Virus record (IMG/VR): IMGVR_UViG_3300046010_005515
Span: 1-26,123 of that record
DNA: 26,123 nt
Source: a virus
Reading direction: 5' to 3' (one strand)
A model generated the notes under the pieces. It did no database searches, was not told the origin of the DNA, and saw only the letters and a program-made list of their open reading frames with translations. Position numbers and translations under genes: made by a program. Below, one piece after another: positions 1 through 8,798 of the stretch; position 1 is the stretch's first letter, and each line of letters opens with the position of its first letter.

Positions 1-642
1 TGTCTTATCGCCTCTGTAATACTGATTTGTTGTCCCAGCAGTTATGGTATTCTCTTTCCCATTTAAAGCGGTTTGAGTCGTTGTTGAAATAGGCTTGTTT
101 AAATCGCTTGTGTTGTCCACGCTTCCAAGTCCAACGTCCCCCTTAGCAAGCGTTACAACACCTGTTTTACCTGCCACACTTGAAACGGCGTTACTCGTTA
201 AAAAACCGCTGTCATTTGTAAGTTGACTTGTCAACGTGGGAATCGTGGGCTTACCTGTTAAGTCTGAATATGCCCCAGTTGTGGCAACGGTAGCCAGCCC
301 TGTAATTGTTCCCACGGCTTGCGTGCCTGTATGATTCGCCCTTGCAAGCAAATAGGCGTCCGTGTTGTTTGCTGTCGCCCCTGTGGCGATGCCGTCCAAC
401 TTCGTTTTATGGGCTGGCGTCATCAAGCCTGCGTTCGTACCGTCGGCTAGGGGAATCGTGGCATCCGTGCCAGTGCTTGAAGCCACAATGCCATTCGTTG
501 GTGAAGCCGTGTAAGTCAAGTTCGTGGCTCCACCACCACCACCACCGCCACCAGTAATTACACCACCAGTAAAGACTTCAATCGTTTTACGATCGGCTGA
601 CACTTCAAGGGTTTTGTTGCTCAATGCGATTTCTACAATCAT
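1..642 (-). CDS. Tail fibre protein, N-terminal part (runs off the left edge)
   Basis: The minus-strand frame opens with ATG at 642 and stays open to base 1, so only the first 214 residues are present. Motifs common in phage tail fibres are visible: a glycine run at about residues 31-38, LLARANHTGTQA near 97-108, LTNDSGFLT near 140-148, a VTLAKGDVGLGSVDNTSDLN segment near 162-181, and QYYRGDKT at the window edge. Such proteins form trimeric fibres or side fibres that contact the host receptor. The start overlaps the previous stop as ATGA, implying translational coupling. Receptor-binding function is inferred from these motifs and from the position after J; the C-terminal tip that would decide specificity is outside the window. 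Confidence 0.8.
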   Translation of the reverse strand, partial: MIVEIALSNKTLEVSADRKTIEVFTGGVITGGGGGGGGATNLTYTASPTNGIVASSTGTDATIPLADGTNAGLMTPAHKTKLDGIATGATANNTDAYLLARANHTGTQAVGTITGLATVATTGAYSDLTGKPTIPTLTSQLTNDSGFLTSNAVSSVAGKTGVVTLAKGDVGLGSVDNTSDLNKPISTTTQTALNGKENTITAGTTNQYYRGDKT

Positions 643-1055
643 CGTGAAGTATCCTTCTCGATTAAAACATCCCCTTTAAATTGCGTGTCAACGACACCGC
701 TTGAATAGGTGAGCTGTAAATCGTACACGCCGATTTTGTAATAAGTGACTTCTTTGTCGTTCTCAATTTCTGTCACCAATGAAGTCGTACCGCTTGCCAT
801 TAAGGTGTCAATCGCTCCCCAATCCGCCTGTGGAATCGACAAGGTGATGATGTTACTAGCGATTGTAGTAGTAAATGTGTAAAGTGGAGAGCCTGTGGAT
901 GAAGGCGTGGCTCTTACTTGCATCAAAGCCGTTGCCCCTGTTAAATCTTGAAGCTGTCGGGGCTTAACGCTTTCGTCCCATATCTTCACAGTCCTAATCG
1001 CCGTGTCGCCACGGTAGAACTTTAAATCATGGTTTGGGACGTTGATAATAGACAT
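639..1055 (-). CDS. Small tail/fibre-associated beta protein, BppU-N-like
   Basis: This 138-residue protein shows the layout of the immunoglobulin-like N-terminal domain found in baseplate upper proteins (BppU type) and related fibre-base proteins: YRGDTA near residues 14-19, DLTGATALMQVR near 37-48, an LSIPQADW strand near 72-79, and a tyrosine-rich YDLQLTY strand near 111-117. The start follows the upstream stop directly, behind GGAGG. It lies between two fibre-module genes and is coupled to the next fibre by an ATGA overlap, so it probably links or anchors a fibre. The family assignment comes from the pattern only and is moderate; it could be another small beta-rich tail protein. Confidence 0.6.
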   Translation of the reverse strand: MSIINVPNHDLKFYRGDTAIRTVKIWDESVKPRQLQDLTGATALMQVRATPSSTGSPLYTFTTTIASNIITLSIPQADWGAIDTLMASGTTSLVTEIENDKEVTYYKIGVYDLQLTYSSGVVDTQFKGDVLIEKDTSR

Positions 1056-1427
1056 TTAAGCCTCCAGTATCGCTAAAACGGCTTGCTTCAAAGCGTCAAG
1101 CTGTGGGTCGCCTTGCGTGTCAATGCGATTCACCACAACAATAGCAACCCCCACTTGACCAGCGTTTAACGCCGTGGCAATGCCTGCCGATGCTGATAGG
1201 AAATCGGCTTGCGTTTCGTCATCAAGCGTCGAAATAAGGGCTGTAAGTTCACGGAGCTTGTCTTGTGGCGACTTTGGTAAAGTGGGGATTGCCTCACTGT
1301 AACCATCAAGGGAATCCGCTTCAACCAGCGTTTCATTCTCGCCTAGCTCCCAGTCTGCTTCCACCATGCGAAAGCCTGTGTAGGTGGCGTTGGCTTCATT
1401 AAAATTAGTGAATGCGTAAAACGGCAT
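1056..1427 (-). CDS. Hypothetical fibre-module protein
   Basis: This 123-residue acidic protein is predicted from an ATG behind AAGGA. The first 45 residues look beta-rich and aromatic (FYAFTNF, GFRMVEADW). The remainder looks helical: DKLRELTALISTLDDETQADF, followed by an alanine- and valine-rich segment ending LDALKQAVLAILEA. Small proteins of this shape are often coded next to tail fibres, sometimes as fibre-assembly factors, but I recognise no defined family. It sits between a fibre-like protein and a BppU-like protein in the same transcription unit. A fibre-chaperone role is only a guess from position. Confidence 0.6.
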   Translation of the reverse strand: MPFYAFTNFNEANATYTGFRMVEADWELGENETLVEADSLDGYSEAIPTLPKSPQDKLRELTALISTLDDETQADFLSASAGIATALNAGQVGVAIVVVNRIDTQGDPQLDALKQAVLAILEA

Positions 1428-1437
1428 AATGAAATCC

Positions 1438-2670
1438 TTATAAGTTGATTGTGTAGCCTGTAACGGCTAGGTCAAACCCACTGCTTGTGACTCGTGCATC
1501 AATACTTTGACTGCTATTAGTGAGGACAGTTAATTCTCTTGACAGTACTCCCCCACCTAAATCGTAGATGTATTCGTTTGTAGTCCCTGTTGTTCGGAGA
1601 AGACCAGCACCGCCACCTCTTGAATAGGCAAATAACGTGGCTACTGTTGACGGTGGTGGGACAAAAGAAGCAAGTGAAAACGCAGAATAAGTACCGCTTG
1701 AAACTAAACCGATTAAAGTCGGACTGCTAGTTAAACCTGCTGTAGCCCCATTTAATTGTGTTGAATAACGTGTATGTGAACTGCGTCCCGCCCAAGAAAC
1801 CATATAAAACGGCAGAATGTTTGCAGAACCGTCGGTTCTCAACGTCAACGGCAACTGCACGACCTTTTGAACCACTGTGCCGATCGTTAAGGTGCTGGCT
1901 CCGTTGGTGGTGGAAGCAACATAACCGCCTGAATAGGCGTAGACGTAGTACCATGTGTTATTAGCAACCGTTAAGCCGTCGGCGAGTCCGTTGGCTCCGT
2001 TGGTGGCAAGGTCAAGGTTTCGGCTGGCTGAACTCAAGATGATGTTTGCCGTGTTGTCTTGAGTTCGAGCGGTTAAGGCTCCGTTGAAGTTGACACGCTT
2101 GGGTTGAGCTGAATCGTAGGTGGGAACAGGGGCGTTCAGGTATCCGTTGGGGAGTGCCATTGTGTCTTCACTGCCTATTGTCGCCTTAAGCGTCCATAAT
2201 GAGCCATTGTTTGCGGTGTTTCTTAAGTAAAGCTTTGAATCCGTGATGCTTAAAATCAACTGGTCTACAACGCCACTGCCACGATTAACAACCAATACGG
2301 AGCCGTTGCCGTAAGTGTTGTTTGTCGTGCCTGTCGTGATCCGATAAAAGCCTGTTTGGTCGACGCTGTTTAAATCATCACCACTCTTTAAGGGAGCTGT
2401 GCCACCTAAACCATGAACCAGCACCAACTCGTTAATATAAGTGGAAAGGTTTTTATTTAAAGGAAACTGCGTGTACCAAGTGGTGTTTCCTGCGTCCCTC
2501 GTTTTAAAAAAGTTCGTGGTGGTATCCGCCCACCCCATAAACGCCTCTAAATCAGTGGGAGCGGTTGCACCTGAATTAAGCGTTTGAATGGCTAAATTGA
2601 TAGCGTTTTGATCCGCTGTAAAATCCGTTCCTGATTGTGACGCTGAATTGGTATAATCTGCTTGTGGCAT
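1438..2670 (-). CDS. Tail fibre-like minor structural protein
   Basis: This 410-residue protein is translated from an ATG behind AGGAGGTG. The N-terminus (about 1-70) contains a helical NAINLAIQTLNSG stretch and then FMGWADTTTNFFKTRDAGNTTW, a pattern widespread in phage fibre and tip proteins of the form W-A-D-T-T-T-x(3)-K-x-R-x-A. Residues about 85-165 (APLKSGDDLNSVDQTGFYRI and following strands) resemble the 'knob' domain found in pyocin and phage fibres. The rest is serine-, threonine- and glycine-rich beta sequence ending in YTINL. It follows J directly and is probably attached to the tail tip. The exact attachment point and receptor are unknown. Confidence 0.7.
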   Translation of the reverse strand: MPQADYTNSASQSGTDFTADQNAINLAIQTLNSGATAPTDLEAFMGWADTTTNFFKTRDAGNTTWYTQFPLNKNLSTYINELVLVHGLGGTAPLKSGDDLNSVDQTGFYRITTGTTNNTYGNGSVLVVNRGSGVVDQLILSITDSKLYLRNTANNGSLWTLKATIGSEDTMALPNGYLNAPVPTYDSAQPKRVNFNGALTARTQDNTANIILSSASRNLDLATNGANGLADGLTVANNTWYYVYAYSGGYVASTTNGASTLTIGTVVQKVVQLPLTLRTDGSANILPFYMVSWAGRSSHTRYSTQLNGATAGLTSSPTLIGLVSSGTYSAFSLASFVPPPSTVATLFAYSRGGGAGLLRTTGTTNEYIYDLGGGVLSRELTVLTNSSQSIDARVTSSGFDLAVTGYTINL

Positions 2671-2692
2671 TTATGACACCTCCTATTTTGAA

Positions 2693-5600
2693 TTATAAAG
2701 CTTTTCCATAGCCTCGTGCGAGCCAGTCGACTAAGTGAGTATGACTACCTCCGCCATGATGCACATAGACATCAAAGGATGAACTTGTGACATTGGTAAT
2801 TTCTAAGTATTCATTGGCTCGAAAGTTTAACGGCGTAACCTGAATGTTAGGACGTGCCTTAAACGGTACGCTAAACGTAACGGTGCTAGTCCCTGTTGGC
2901 AAATTTACCGCATTGGCAGATTCTAAGCGGTCGGGCATATCGCAAGTGACGCTTAACGTAGTAACCGTAGGGACTTTAGACTGCAAGAATGAACGCATCA
3001 CAAGGCGGAATCTAAACGCCCTCGCTTCATAATCCCCTGCGTTTAAGGTTGACCACGCTCCAAATGAGACGTTATCGGTGGATGTTGCCACTTGAAGCTC
3101 AAGCATCCCCTGCGTGTATTCAATGAAGCCGACATCAAGAACGCTAGACAAAGAAGCGAAATCGACGACATCGGCGATTGTGTCGCTATCCACTGTTGCC
3201 ATTGTTGGCTCAAGTGATATATTTGGCATGAAAGATACCCATGAAGAGGTATCGCCCATGACAAAATCAACAGTGCCTGTTAATCGTGAAACATAAACAT
3301 CGCCCAAGTCGATTGAATTATCAAACTCGTAATAAGCGGTATCCGTCACTAAGGGGTCGTCAATAATTAAGCCGTCAGGAATTACAATACACCCTGTTTT
3401 TGTGCCTGCAAACGTGGGATGCTCGTCTATTGTTTCCACGACGTTAATGTTAATATCGGGCGACGTGAACGTCACACGGCTTGCATCAATAGTGCTATAG
3501 GCTCCGTAAAAATCCTTTGCTTTAATAAAGAATGTTCCGTCTTGATAAGGAATTGTTAAAGTAGTATTCTGTGTAAATGTCAAGAAAGGCGTTAAATCCC
3601 ACGCCGTACTTACCTTGCTTGGTGTGTAGCGGATCTCGTAGCCGTCTAAGTCATTATCTAAAACGGCATCCCATGTAAAAATCAAATCCCCTCCAACGAT
3701 TGAGTAGTTGAAGTTCTGCACATTCGCAGGGGCTAGGTTATTTTCCGCAAAGTCAATCGTAGCGGTAACGCTTCCCATGGCTCTGTTTTCGCTGGCTGTG
3801 GCTTGAATGGCATCCACTCTAATATCAAGGAGATTGTCGGTAATGGCTAAATCATAGACGGAGCTTGCGGTCTCGCCTGCATAGGTGTAATTCTCGCTAG
3901 TGGGAAGCTTCCAATAAACCGCATACCGTGTGATGCGTCGATCGGGCGATGCCGTCCATGTAAGCAATAAACGCTTCACTCGCACGCCGTCTAAGTTCTC
4001 AAAGAAACCCACGCCCTTTAAGTTGCTATGTAGGTAAACTTCCTGACCGATTAAGGTTGTCGGTGTTTTGCCTGTGACGATGCCACGCTCGATGCGGTCG
4101 TACTTGGTGCGGTCGTACTCAATGGCGGATATTTCATACTGGAACTTTTCTTGATCCGTAAGCTCTCTTTTGCCAATGACGTAGAACTCTCGAGGGGCAA
4201 GGTTTGACGCATTAACCCCCCAAATGCTATGTAACGCAGGCGTGTTGTCGTCTAGGTCGGGTTCATCCCCTACACTAACGGTTAAGGGGGTATCAAAGCG
4301 GATATATTGCACATTGCCATAAGTAACAACGCCGTTTTGATTACACGGCTTGATAACACGCTCCCTTAGTGAGCCGTCACGCATCATAACGTACATGGTG
4401 TAAGTCTGCAAGGCGTCAAAGAACACATTGCTGTCTAAACGGATTCCTTCATAACCTGTTGAGCCTATGTCGTCATAAAAAGCTTTTAAACGTCCACTTT
4501 GACGCAGGGTTTGAAAACTGGGGTCGTAGATCCCGATAACGTCCCCAATGGTTATCTCTGCACCCTCTAAACCAGTGGTGAAGCCCACGGTTTGATACTG
4601 ATTCTTTTGAGTGTCTAACAACCAAGCCCCATAGCGTCGGGCTTGTCCTTCAGATGTACACCCAATAGAAGCGACGCTGGCTTGTTGATAGCCAAAAAGT
4701 TCAATCAAATAAGGATCTTCAACGGTAACGGTTGCCTGCTCGTATAGATTGCTAGGATCGTTCCACCGCACTTGAGCCACACTCGACGTAGTGTCAACGG
4801 ATGCCGTGGCATACTGAAACGTCACACCGTCCGAATTAACGACGTTTGCCTGTGAGAACACCGCTACAGGGTCTTTCGGCATATCCGCCGTTAGAATAAT
4901 AACATCGTTGGCACTGTAAACCATGCCATGAAAGACGGATGCCACCTTGTTGACAATATCGTAAAAGCTCTCGTTATTCGCAAACCAGTAATTAAACGTG
5001 TAGCGTGGCTCCATGGCTCTACGCCCTGCTACAGGCACCAGCTCATCGCAGTATTTTGCCACCTCGTAAAAGCTGTACTTGTCGATCTGTGACGCACTGA
5101 TAAAATGACCGCCACCATACCGCTGGTTTGTGAGGATGTCATAAAGCACCCATACAGGGTTATTCGTCCAAGCGGTTTGAAACGTGCCGTTCCAATAGCC
5201 TAGTGGCTCGTCATAAAGCCGTGTAATCGGGTCGTAAGTGATTGGGATTTTAACCTTTACGCCGTCGATTAAATAGCCACGCTTAGGAAGGTTATTGCCA
5301 AATAGGGAAGCGTCAATCTTAATGCCTGCAATGGCTCTATTCGCATAGGTGAGCTTGGTTTCCACGCCTTCGGCATACGCTGACCAATATAAATCGTTTT
5401 GCAAGTAGGGGCTGTTACTGTCTTCTGTTACCCTTGTCACCTTTATATCCCACGGACTGCCTCCATTGTCTTTAGGGAGCAATACCAAGTATTCACGCTC
5501 ATAGGTTGATGCGGTACGTCCTGAAATAACGGTGTCCTTGTTGACCAGTTCGTAAATCTCTGATACCGTCCAACCACTAGGGGGGGTGATGCGATACTGC

Positions 5601-6415
5601 CCTTGTGCAAGCCCTATAATTTCATCATCCAATTTGTACCATAAGCCGTATTGTGATTTTGTGGAGATCCCCCCACTTTCCATTTTAAGATTTTGGCTAA
5701 TGAAATTGACCGTGCCGTTGTAGCCTTGCGTCGGATTATAAACCGTGTATCCTGTCGGTTCAATGCTATAATTTTCAGTAACATTTGAGCCACTAGGCAT
5801 GAGCTTATAAACCAATGACGGCGTTTCTATATTGTCTAAAAAGTAATCTTGGCTAGGGCTATCAACACGCTTGGTAAGCACCACTCTAAAGCCCCTAGCG
5901 GTGCTAGATGTCAACCATTGACCAGCCGTTTGGTTGATGCGTTGCCACACACGCCCAAACTGCTTATAGCCTGTCTCGCTCTCGTTGACTTCGATTTTAA
6001 AGGCGACGCTCTGCCTCAATACATCACCAGTGCTTGTGTCTTGAAATTGCAAGGCAGGCACGGCGATTTTGATACGCACATAATCGGCATCGGGGTTTGT
6101 AATGGTGCGAATCACAGGGGAGGCTTGCAATACCTTAACGCCTACACTCACCAAGCTTTCCACACCGCCAAAGCCTTGTATTTCGGTTTGGTCTGTTTCG
6201 CCCAGCCGTGATTGAAACTCTACCCCCTGAAAGTTGAAGCTCCCATTGGCGTTTTGTAACGATGTGTCGTTAAAATAGACGCTGTTTAAGCCGTTGACCA
6301 AGCCTTTTATTTCGCCCTCTGAAATGACTTCAAGGATCCGTGCGACGTTATTCGCCTGTAAATCAATAGGCGACGATACAGGCGTTCTTGATTGTGGCTT
6401 GCTTGACCCACCCAT
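2693..6415 (-). CDS. J: Tail tip attachment / host specificity protein J
   Basis: This 1240-residue protein corresponds to lambda gpJ, the central tail tip protein that contacts the host receptor. The start MGGSSKPQ at 6415 is chosen because it overlaps the stop of gene I (TAATG) and lies behind AAGAGGTG; an in-frame ATG at 6466 lies inside gene I and lacks support. N-terminal signature: DLQANNVARILEVISEGEIK, about residues 18-37. Two fibronectin-type-III-like modules follow the middle, containing LLLTWTASPDRRITRYAVYW and DLIFTWDAVLDNDLDGYEIR. The C-terminus ends in VDWLARGYGKAL, an ending of the kind seen in tip proteins of siphophages. The length is close to lambda J (about 1130 residues). 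Identification is secure; receptor specificity cannot be read. Confidence 0.93.
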   Translation of the reverse strand: MGGSSKPQSRTPVSSPIDLQANNVARILEVISEGEIKGLVNGLNSVYFNDTSLQNANGSFNFQGVEFQSRLGETDQTEIQGFGGVESLVSVGVKVLQASPVIRTITNPDADYVRIKIAVPALQFQDTSTGDVLRQSVAFKIEVNESETGYKQFGRVWQRINQTAGQWLTSSTARGFRVVLTKRVDSPSQDYFLDNIETPSLVYKLMPSGSNVTENYSIEPTGYTVYNPTQGYNGTVNFISQNLKMESGGISTKSQYGLWYKLDDEIIGLAQGQYRITPPSGWTVSEIYELVNKDTVISGRTASTYEREYLVLLPKDNGGSPWDIKVTRVTEDSNSPYLQNDLYWSAYAEGVETKLTYANRAIAGIKIDASLFGNNLPKRGYLIDGVKVKIPITYDPITRLYDEPLGYWNGTFQTAWTNNPVWVLYDILTNQRYGGGHFISASQIDKYSFYEVAKYCDELVPVAGRRAMEPRYTFNYWFANNESFYDIVNKVASVFHGMVYSANDVIILTADMPKDPVAVFSQANVVNSDGVTFQYATASVDTTSSVAQVRWNDPSNLYEQATVTVEDPYLIELFGYQQASVASIGCTSEGQARRYGAWLLDTQKNQYQTVGFTTGLEGAEITIGDVIGIYDPSFQTLRQSGRLKAFYDDIGSTGYEGIRLDSNVFFDALQTYTMYVMMRDGSLRERVIKPCNQNGVVTYGNVQYIRFDTPLTVSVGDEPDLDDNTPALHSIWGVNASNLAPREFYVIGKRELTDQEKFQYEISAIEYDRTKYDRIERGIVTGKTPTTLIGQEVYLHSNLKGVGFFENLDGVRVKRLLLTWTASPDRRITRYAVYWKLPTSENYTYAGETASSVYDLAITDNLLDIRVDAIQATASENRAMGSVTATIDFAENNLAPANVQNFNYSIVGGDLIFTWDAVLDNDLDGYEIRYTPSKVSTAWDLTPFLTFTQNTTLTIPYQDGTFFIKAKDFYGAYSTIDASRVTFTSPDININVVETIDEHPTFAGTKTGCIVIPDGLIIDDPLVTDTAYYEFDNSIDLGDVYVSRLTGTVDFVMGDTSSWVSFMPNISLEPTMATVDSDTIADVVDFASLSSVLDVGFIEYTQGMLELQVATSTDNVSFGAWSTLNAGDYEARAFRFRLVMRSFLQSKVPTVTTLSVTCDMPDRLESANAVNLPTGTSTVTFSVPFKARPNIQVTPLNFRANEYLEITNVTSSSFDVYVHHGGGSHTHLVDWLARGYGKAL

Positions 6416-7035
6416 TACAACACCTCTTCCGTCGTGATTGATTGACTTATGACGTTTGACCCACAATAGAAACGCCCATACGTTACAGGCACACCCACGC
6501 CTTTACCTAGCCGATTCGTTGCACCAGTAAAAAGGGTACTTTGGCGATCTGCTGGATTGTCCCCTTGTTGCAAGTCGCCTACTTTGGGCGTGGGTGTGAA
6601 TAGCGTCACAATACCCCCTAGAACGGACGTAGCACCCCCCACAATTAAACCAACGCCGATACTTGCCAATTGAGTACCTGACAAGGTTCCTAAGCCTCCA
6701 GTCATAAACGTGAGAGCAATCCCTGCCCCAATTAGTAGCACACCTGCAATAATGCCGATAAACTTCTTTCCATAAACGCCCTCCACTGGCACAAGGTGAA
6801 TCGTATCGACGCCATCGGGCAAACTTACATCAAAACGTGAATCTTCTGAAAGCAAACGGCTTCTACCGTCACTCGTTAGGCTGAACCGATACCAACCACG
6901 TTTTAGCATTTGACGCATCCCTTTAAAGGTGCGTAAAAGAAAGGAAACCACTTGTTGAGCGGTTTCCGCATTTATCCGCAGGGGATTAGGGGAAAGGGTC
7001 TTTAATTTTCCGTGAAGCACAACCGATACAAGCAT
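6415..7035 (-). CDS. I: Tail assembly protein I
   Basis: This 206-residue protein is in the lambda I position between K and J. The N-terminal 90 residues form a ubiquitin-like beta domain with the family's terminal IHLVPVEG segment near 79-86. It is followed by two glycine-rich hydrophobic segments (about 93-115 and 120-145), as in other I proteins. The C-terminal part contains GVGVPVTYGRFYCGSNVISQ, typical of the family. It is needed for tip assembly together with J, K, L and M. It starts 14 bases after the K stop behind GGGGAGG, and its stop overlaps the J start. The hydrophobic segments resemble membrane spans but are a family feature. Confidence 0.85.
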   Translation of the reverse strand: MLVSVVLHGKLKTLSPNPLRINAETAQQVVSFLLRTFKGMRQMLKRGWYRFSLTSDGRSRLLSEDSRFDVSLPDGVDTIHLVPVEGVYGKKFIGIIAGVLLIGAGIALTFMTGGLGTLSGTQLASIGVGLIVGGATSVLGGIVTLFTPTPKVGDLQQGDNPADRQSTLFTGATNRLGKGVGVPVTYGRFYCGSNVISQSITTEEVL

Positions 7036-7049
7036 TTGACGCCCTCCCC

Positions 7050-7757
7050 TTACATTGTAACCTTTAAAAGCATGTGCAAGCGTTCCATGCTAGCGTGGAC
7101 TGGCGTTAATCGACTTACTCCGTTCATAGGATGATGAAGCATTAAACCGTCGCCCACATAAACGCCTGCGTGTTCACCTTGACGCCCTACACGAATCACA
7201 ATCAAGTCGCCATTTTCTAAAGGGCTGTCCAGTGCTTTAATCTCGCAAAGCCCTTGATGATTAAGTGTATAATAGTAACCATTTTTGTCGTAAAAATCTC
7301 TAGGAATAATAGGGAACTCATAACCCTTATTGAGTCTATACCAGTCGGCGATAATCGCAAAGCAATCGCCCTTTCCGTCGCTTCCATAATCACCCCAGCG
7401 ATACGAACGCCCTAGTAAGCTTTCCTCTGTCGCCTGAATCGACGAATGCCAAAATACAGGATTCACCACGTCGCTATGACTGCAATAGTTCATTATCCCC
7501 TGTGGCTTATCACTAGAAGCAAACATCTGCATATCAAGCATGGACGGCACTAAAGGCTGATGCGACGGTATGGGGTGCGTGTGCAAGTAAGCCTCTGCCC
7601 CTTCAATCATAGAGCCGTCTACAAACTCCTCATTACCTACTTTTACCAAATGCCACACGTCGCCGATTTTGGCGAATAAATGCTCGTTCTTTAAATCATC
7701 GGCGGATCGTGCCATAAGTTGCATGGTGACGTGTTGACGGTCTGCATCGTTAAACAT
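7050..7757 (-). CDS. K: Tail assembly protein K (JAB/Mov34 plus NlpC/P60 domains)
   Basis: This 235-residue protein is a two-domain homologue of lambda gpK. The N-terminal Mov34/JAB domain carries the metal-site pattern HTHP at residues 59-62 with Ser72 and Asp75 downstream (SMLD). The C-terminal NlpC/P60 domain has WGDYGSDGKGDCF with the likely catalytic Cys132, and GEHAGVYVGDG with the likely His196. In lambda-like tails this protein acts in tip assembly and may cleave peptidoglycan during DNA entry; the second role is inferred from the fold. It lies two bases downstream of the L stop. All expected catalytic residues appear intact. Confidence 0.9.
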   Translation of the reverse strand: MFNDADRQHVTMQLMARSADDLKNEHLFAKIGDVWHLVKVGNEEFVDGSMIEGAEAYLHTHPIPSHQPLVPSMLDMQMFASSDKPQGIMNYCSHSDVVNPVFWHSSIQATEESLLGRSYRWGDYGSDGKGDCFAIIADWYRLNKGYEFPIIPRDFYDKNGYYYTLNHQGLCEIKALDSPLENGDLIVIRVGRQGEHAGVYVGDGLMLHHPMNGVSRLTPVHASMERLHMLLKVTM

Positions 7758-7759
7758 GG

Positions 7760-8449
7760 TTACGCCTCACTAAAATTAGGGAACCCATTAAAGGGAACCG
7801 CCGTTTCAAAACGTGCCTCACAACCGCCTACCGTCTTACTACAGCGATCTAGGGCTTGCGTCGTGACTTCGTTAAACTCGTCGAAGTATTGCGTCCCTGC
7901 GTAAGGGCAAGGGTTGACATCGGCGATGACAAAGCTGGACGTATCCGCATTCCAACGGCGATAGATGTGATTGCAATAGTTCACCATTTGGTTTTTAGGG
8001 AACTGCTGACGGTTTGCTAGCTCCATTGCCGTTATTAGCTCGAACTCAATAGCGACGCTTGTTTGGCTTGTAATTTGGTTAATATAAAACGTGTCATAGT
8101 TCACGAACTCATCCGTAATTGTAGGGGTGATGTCGTCTAACTCATTTCGTCTTACACGAATCCTTGTAAACTTACAGTTCTGCAAGCCCCTGTATTCGTT
8201 GATGCCACCAATAAGCAACGCTTGCAAGTTCGACACTACAAACGTCGGACGTGGGGCTTTTCCGCTTTCAATCTCGAAGCCTTGAGCATCAATAGGAAAC
8301 GCCGTGTAAGTGTTGCCGTTAAACACAATGTTTGTACGGTTTTCGTGGCATGAAGGGCTTAGGTAAATAATCCCACCGCCATAAATAGCCGTGTCGATTT
8401 GGTACAGGGTGACAACAGAGCCAAAGCTAGGGAGTTGAGCATCAAGCAA
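7760..8449 (-). CDS. L: Minor tail protein L (iron-sulfur type)
   Basis: This is the lambda gpL homologue. The longest open frame reaches 8587, but that part overlaps M completely. The likely start is the TTG at 8449, nine bases after AGGGAGG, giving LDAQLPSFGS with initiator Met and 229 residues, close to lambda L (232). Family segments are YTAFPIDAQGFEIESGKAPRP and the following VSNL. Four cysteines in the C-terminal third, in the contexts YCNH, NPCPY, RCSK and GGCEARF, match the spacing class of the lambda L iron-sulfur cluster ligands. The gene overlaps the M stop by eight bases. The start is less certain than the gene itself. Confidence 0.88.
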   Translation of the reverse strand: MLDAQLPSFGSVVTLYQIDTAIYGGGIIYLSPSCHENRTNIVFNGNTYTAFPIDAQGFEIESGKAPRPTFVVSNLQALLIGGINEYRGLQNCKFTRIRVRRNELDDITPTITDEFVNYDTFYINQITSQTSVAIEFELITAMELANRQQFPKNQMVNYCNHIYRRWNADTSSFVIADVNPCPYAGTQYFDEFNEVTTQALDRCSKTVGGCEARFETAVPFNGFPNFSEA

Positions 8450-8798
8450 GGTCAAACACCTCCCTAAGCTTAAAGGTGACATTCCACAAGTTTGCATCCA
8501 TGCCTGTAACCTGTATCGGATCTTGACACACCCACAATCTAGCGGATGCTTCACTAGGAAGTGTGTAATAAAAAGATTCAACCCCACCGTATCCGTTTAA
8601 GTCGTCAACAAGATCGTTCTTTTCCGTGGCAGTCAATACGGCACACGTCAACGTCACGTTTAGAATCTTAAAGTTGATACCGTCCGCTACCCTTTGCTCG
8701 TAGCCGTCGCCAAACTTGGCGGTTTGCACACGGTACGCTGTTTCTTCGGTGTAGCCACTTTGGCTAGGGGTTACTGGTAAGGTGAGGGTTGAAGGCAT
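8442..8798 (-). CDS. M: Minor tail protein M
   Basis: This 118-residue protein carries the hallmark of lambda gpM, AKFGDGYEQRVADGIN, at about residues 27-42, and ends with NVTFKLREVFDLA, also typical of the family. M joins L, K, I and J in building the conical tail tip that meets the distal end of the tape measure protein. Its start overlaps the stop of the preceding small gene by one base, and its stop lies within the translation start region of L, so the M-L-K-I-J genes appear translationally coupled. Length and order agree with lambda. Identification is secure. Confidence 0.9.
   Translation of the reverse strand: MPSTLTLPVTPSQSGYTEETAYRVQTAKFGDGYEQRVADGINFKILNVTLTCAVLTATEKNDLVDDLNGYGGVESFYYTLPSEASARLWVCQDPIQVTGMDANLWNVTFKLREVFDLA

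Noticed and set aside
5849-6211. Plus-strand open frame of 120 codons
   Set aside because: Antisense to the well-supported J gene, with no start signal or recognisable domain.
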